Below are positions 5,971-7,478 of a stretch of DNA of 7,478 nucleotides, in pieces. The notes under the pieces were generated by a model. It was not told the origin of the DNA, searched no databases, and saw nothing but the letters and a program-made list of their open reading frames with translations. The stretch comes from Deinococcus sp. Lineage in GTDB: Bacteria; Deinococcota; Deinococci; Deinococcales; Deinococcaceae. A program made the position numbers and the translations under genes. How positions within the stretch are numbered: the stretch's first letter is position 1; every line of letters starts with the position of its first letter. The stretch spans positions 1 to 7,478 of the forward strand of contig JAUNHF010000086.1 of NCBI GenBank assembly GCA_030524065.1, read 5' to 3'.

Positions 5971-7478
5971 ATGATTAAAGTTCAGGAATACCGCCCGCAA
6001 ACCTTCACCGACTTCACCAAAGAGGAAAACGTGAGAGCGTACCAAGAAGCCCTCGCCAAAGTCCGCAGCGAACTGGTCGGCAAGCACTACCCGCTGGTTA
6101 TTGACGGTGAGCGGGTAGACACCGCTGAGAAGATTGAGAGCCGCAACCCCTGCGACACGGCCGAAGTGGTCGGCGCCACCGCCAAAGCGACCATCCAGGA
6201 CGCTGAAAACGCCCTGCAAGGCGCTTGGAAAGCCTTTGAAGACTGGAAAAAGTGGGACATGGACGCCCGCGCCCGCATTCTGCTGAAAGCCGCCGCGATT
6301 CTGAAGCGCCGCCGCCTGGAAGCCTGCGCTCTGATGAGCATCGAAGTGGGCAAAAACTACGCCGAGGCCGACGTGGAAGTGGCCGAAGCGATTGACTTTC
6401 TGGAGTACTACGCCCGCAGCGCCATGAAGTACGCGGGCTTCGGCAGCAGCGAAACCACGTGGTTTGAAGGCGAAGAAAACGGCCTGATGAGCATTCCGCT
6501 GGGCGTGGGCGTCAGCATCAGCCCCTGGAACTTCCCCTGCGCCATCTTTATCGGTATGGCTGTGGCTCCCGTGGTGGTGGGCAACTGCGTGATTGTGAAG
6601 CCTGCCGAGGACGCCGGACTGATTGCCGGGTTCATGATGGACATCATGCTGGAAGCGGGCCTGCCCGCCGGCGTGATTCAGTTCCTGCCCGGCGTGGGCA
6701 AAGAAGTGGGCGAATACCTGACTACGCACGCCAAGACCCGCTTTATCACCTTCACCGGCAGCCGCGCCGTAGGCCTGCACATCAACGAAGTGGCGGCCAA
6801 AGTGCAGCCGGGGCAAAAGTGGATCAAGCGCGTGGTGATGGAACTGGGCGGCAAGGACGGCCTGATTGTGGACGAAACCGCCGACCTCGAAACGGCTGTG
6901 ACCGCCGCGACCCAGGGCGCTTTCGGCTTTAACGGCCAGAAGTGCAGCGCCATGAGCCGCCTGATTGTGGTGGACAGCGTGTATGACGAAGTGGTGGGCC
7001 AGTTTGTGGAACGTGCCCGCAGCCTGAAGATGGGCACCGGCGAGGAAAACGCCCCCGTCACCGCCGTGGTCAACCAGATGAGCTTTGACAAGATCAAGTC
7101 TTACCTGGAACTGGCGCCCAGTGAAGGCCAAGTGCTGCTGGGCGGCGAGGCTCCTGGCGAGTGTGGCGGCAAGCAGGGGTACTACGTGAGCCCCACCATC
7201 GTGGGCGACGTGCAGCGTGACGCCCGCATGGCACAGGAAGAAATCTTTGGTCCAGTGGTAACCGTGCTGCGTGCCAAGGACTGGCAAGACGCCCTGGATA
7301 TCGCCAACTCGACTGAGTATGGCCTGACCGGCGGCGTGATCAGCAACTCCCGCGAGCGTCTGGAACAGGCCCGTGAGGAGTTTGAAGTGGGCAACCTGTA
7401 CTTCAACCGCAAGATTACGGGCGCAATCGTGGGCGTGCAGCCCTTCGGCGGCTACAACATGAGCGGCACCGACTCCAA
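5971..7478 (+). CDS. pruA: 1-pyrroline-5-carboxylate dehydrogenase (3' end outside window)
   Basis: This aldehyde dehydrogenase superfamily enzyme oxidises glutamate semialdehyde (open-chain P5C) to glutamate with NAD+, completing proline catabolism. The window holds 502 complete codons plus two bases. Monofunctional family members are about 515-525 residues, so roughly 15-20 residues are missing. Visible motifs are SPWNFP with Asn187 (oxyanion), VIVKPAED with Lys210 (NAD ribose/adenine binding), TFTGSRAVG (Rossmann helix turn), [10 protein letters not shown] with the general base Glu291, [11 protein letters not shown] with the catalytic nucleophile Cys325, and EEIFGPV with Glu424 (nicotinamide ribose). 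The late segment [15 protein letters not shown] is typical of P5C dehydrogenase. The ATG at 5971 has a strong Shine-Dalgarno. Codon choice differs from recO: 31 GAA against 14 GAG, versus 4 and 9 in recO, as expected of a highly expressed gene. Confidence 0.97.
   Translation, partial: MIKVQEYRPQTFTDFTKEENVRAYQEALAKVRSELVGKHYPLVIDGERVDTAEKIESRNPCDTAEVVGATAKATIQDAENALQGAWKAFEDWKKWDMDARARILLKAAAILKRRRLEACALMSIEVGKNYAEADVEVAEAIDFLEYYARSAMKYAGFGSSETTWFEGEENGLMSIPLGVGVSISPWNFPCAIFIGMAVAPVVVGNCVIVKPAEDAGLIAGFMMDIMLEAGLPAGVIQFLPGVGKEVGEYLTTHAKTRFITFTGSRAVGLHINEVAAKVQPGQKWIKRVVMELGGKDGLIVDETADLETAVTAATQGAFGFNGQKCSAMSRLIVVDSVYDEVVGQFVERARSLKMGTGEENAPVTAVVNQMSFDKIKSYLELAPSEGQVLLGGEAPGECGGKQGYYVSPTIVGDVQRDARMAQEEIFGPVVTVLRAKDWQDALDIANSTEYGLTGGVISNSRERLEQAREEFEVGNLYFNRKITGAIVGVQPFGGYNMSGTDS

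Noticed and set aside
5743..7287. A 514-codon open frame on the minus strand, antisense to pruA
   Set aside because: It mirrors pruA, which has complete aldehyde dehydrogenase motifs. The antisense protein is a His/Ala/Gly-rich composition with no recognisable domain, the usual shadow of a GC-rich, codon-biased gene.
1..7478. Mobile elements, CRISPR arrays, tRNA/rRNA genes, toxin-antitoxin or phage-defence modules
   Set aside because: No direct-repeat array, terminal inverted repeats with a transposase, structured RNA gene or defence-type domain was seen. The gene content is ordinary chromosomal metabolism and repair.

Overview
The window reads as GC-rich chromosomal DNA from a Deinococcus-type bacterium. 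Three things point there. The RecO protein closely resembles D. radiodurans RecO as I remember it, including its four-cysteine zinc site. Proline dehydrogenase and P5C dehydrogenase are separate, monofunctional enzymes, as in Deinococcus-Thermus. Several genes carry a TANNNT -10 box only 7-10 bases before the start codon and have no convincing Shine-Dalgarno, the layout known for leaderless genes in Deinococcus. All of this was judged by eye; no search was run.

Layout: the 3' end of an alpha/beta hydrolase gene (to 292) overlaps by one base a ClbS/DfsB (DinB-superfamily) four-helix protein gene (292-807). Three bases later the convergent serine dehydratase genes begin on the minus strand: sdaAA (811-1683) and, upstream of it, sdaAB (1804-2472). 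A 168-base divergent intergenic region separates sdaAB from recO (2641-3414, plus strand). Then follow a small zinc-finger-like protein of unknown function (3507-3917), a 180-base gap with two stem-loops, a DoxX-like four-helix membrane protein (4098-4544), proline dehydrogenase (4606-5541), a small DUF4288-like protein that overlaps it (5538-5837), a 133-base promoter/leader region, and pruA for P5C dehydrogenase (5971 to the window end, lacking the last part of the C terminus).

Two amino-acid catabolic units dominate. SdaAB/SdaAA deaminate L-serine to pyruvate. Proline dehydrogenase and PruA oxidise proline to glutamate, with a small unknown protein gene between them. RecO, a RecFOR repair mediator, sits between these units and shares its upstream region with sdaAB. 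Nothing looks mobile: no insertion sequence, CRISPR array, tRNA, rRNA or integrase was seen. I do not see a convincing new multi-gene system. The parts worth a second look are the promoter architecture (a mirror-image leaderless pair between sdaAB and recO), the two small unknown genes next to recO and inside the proline locus, and the codon usage and leader of pruA.
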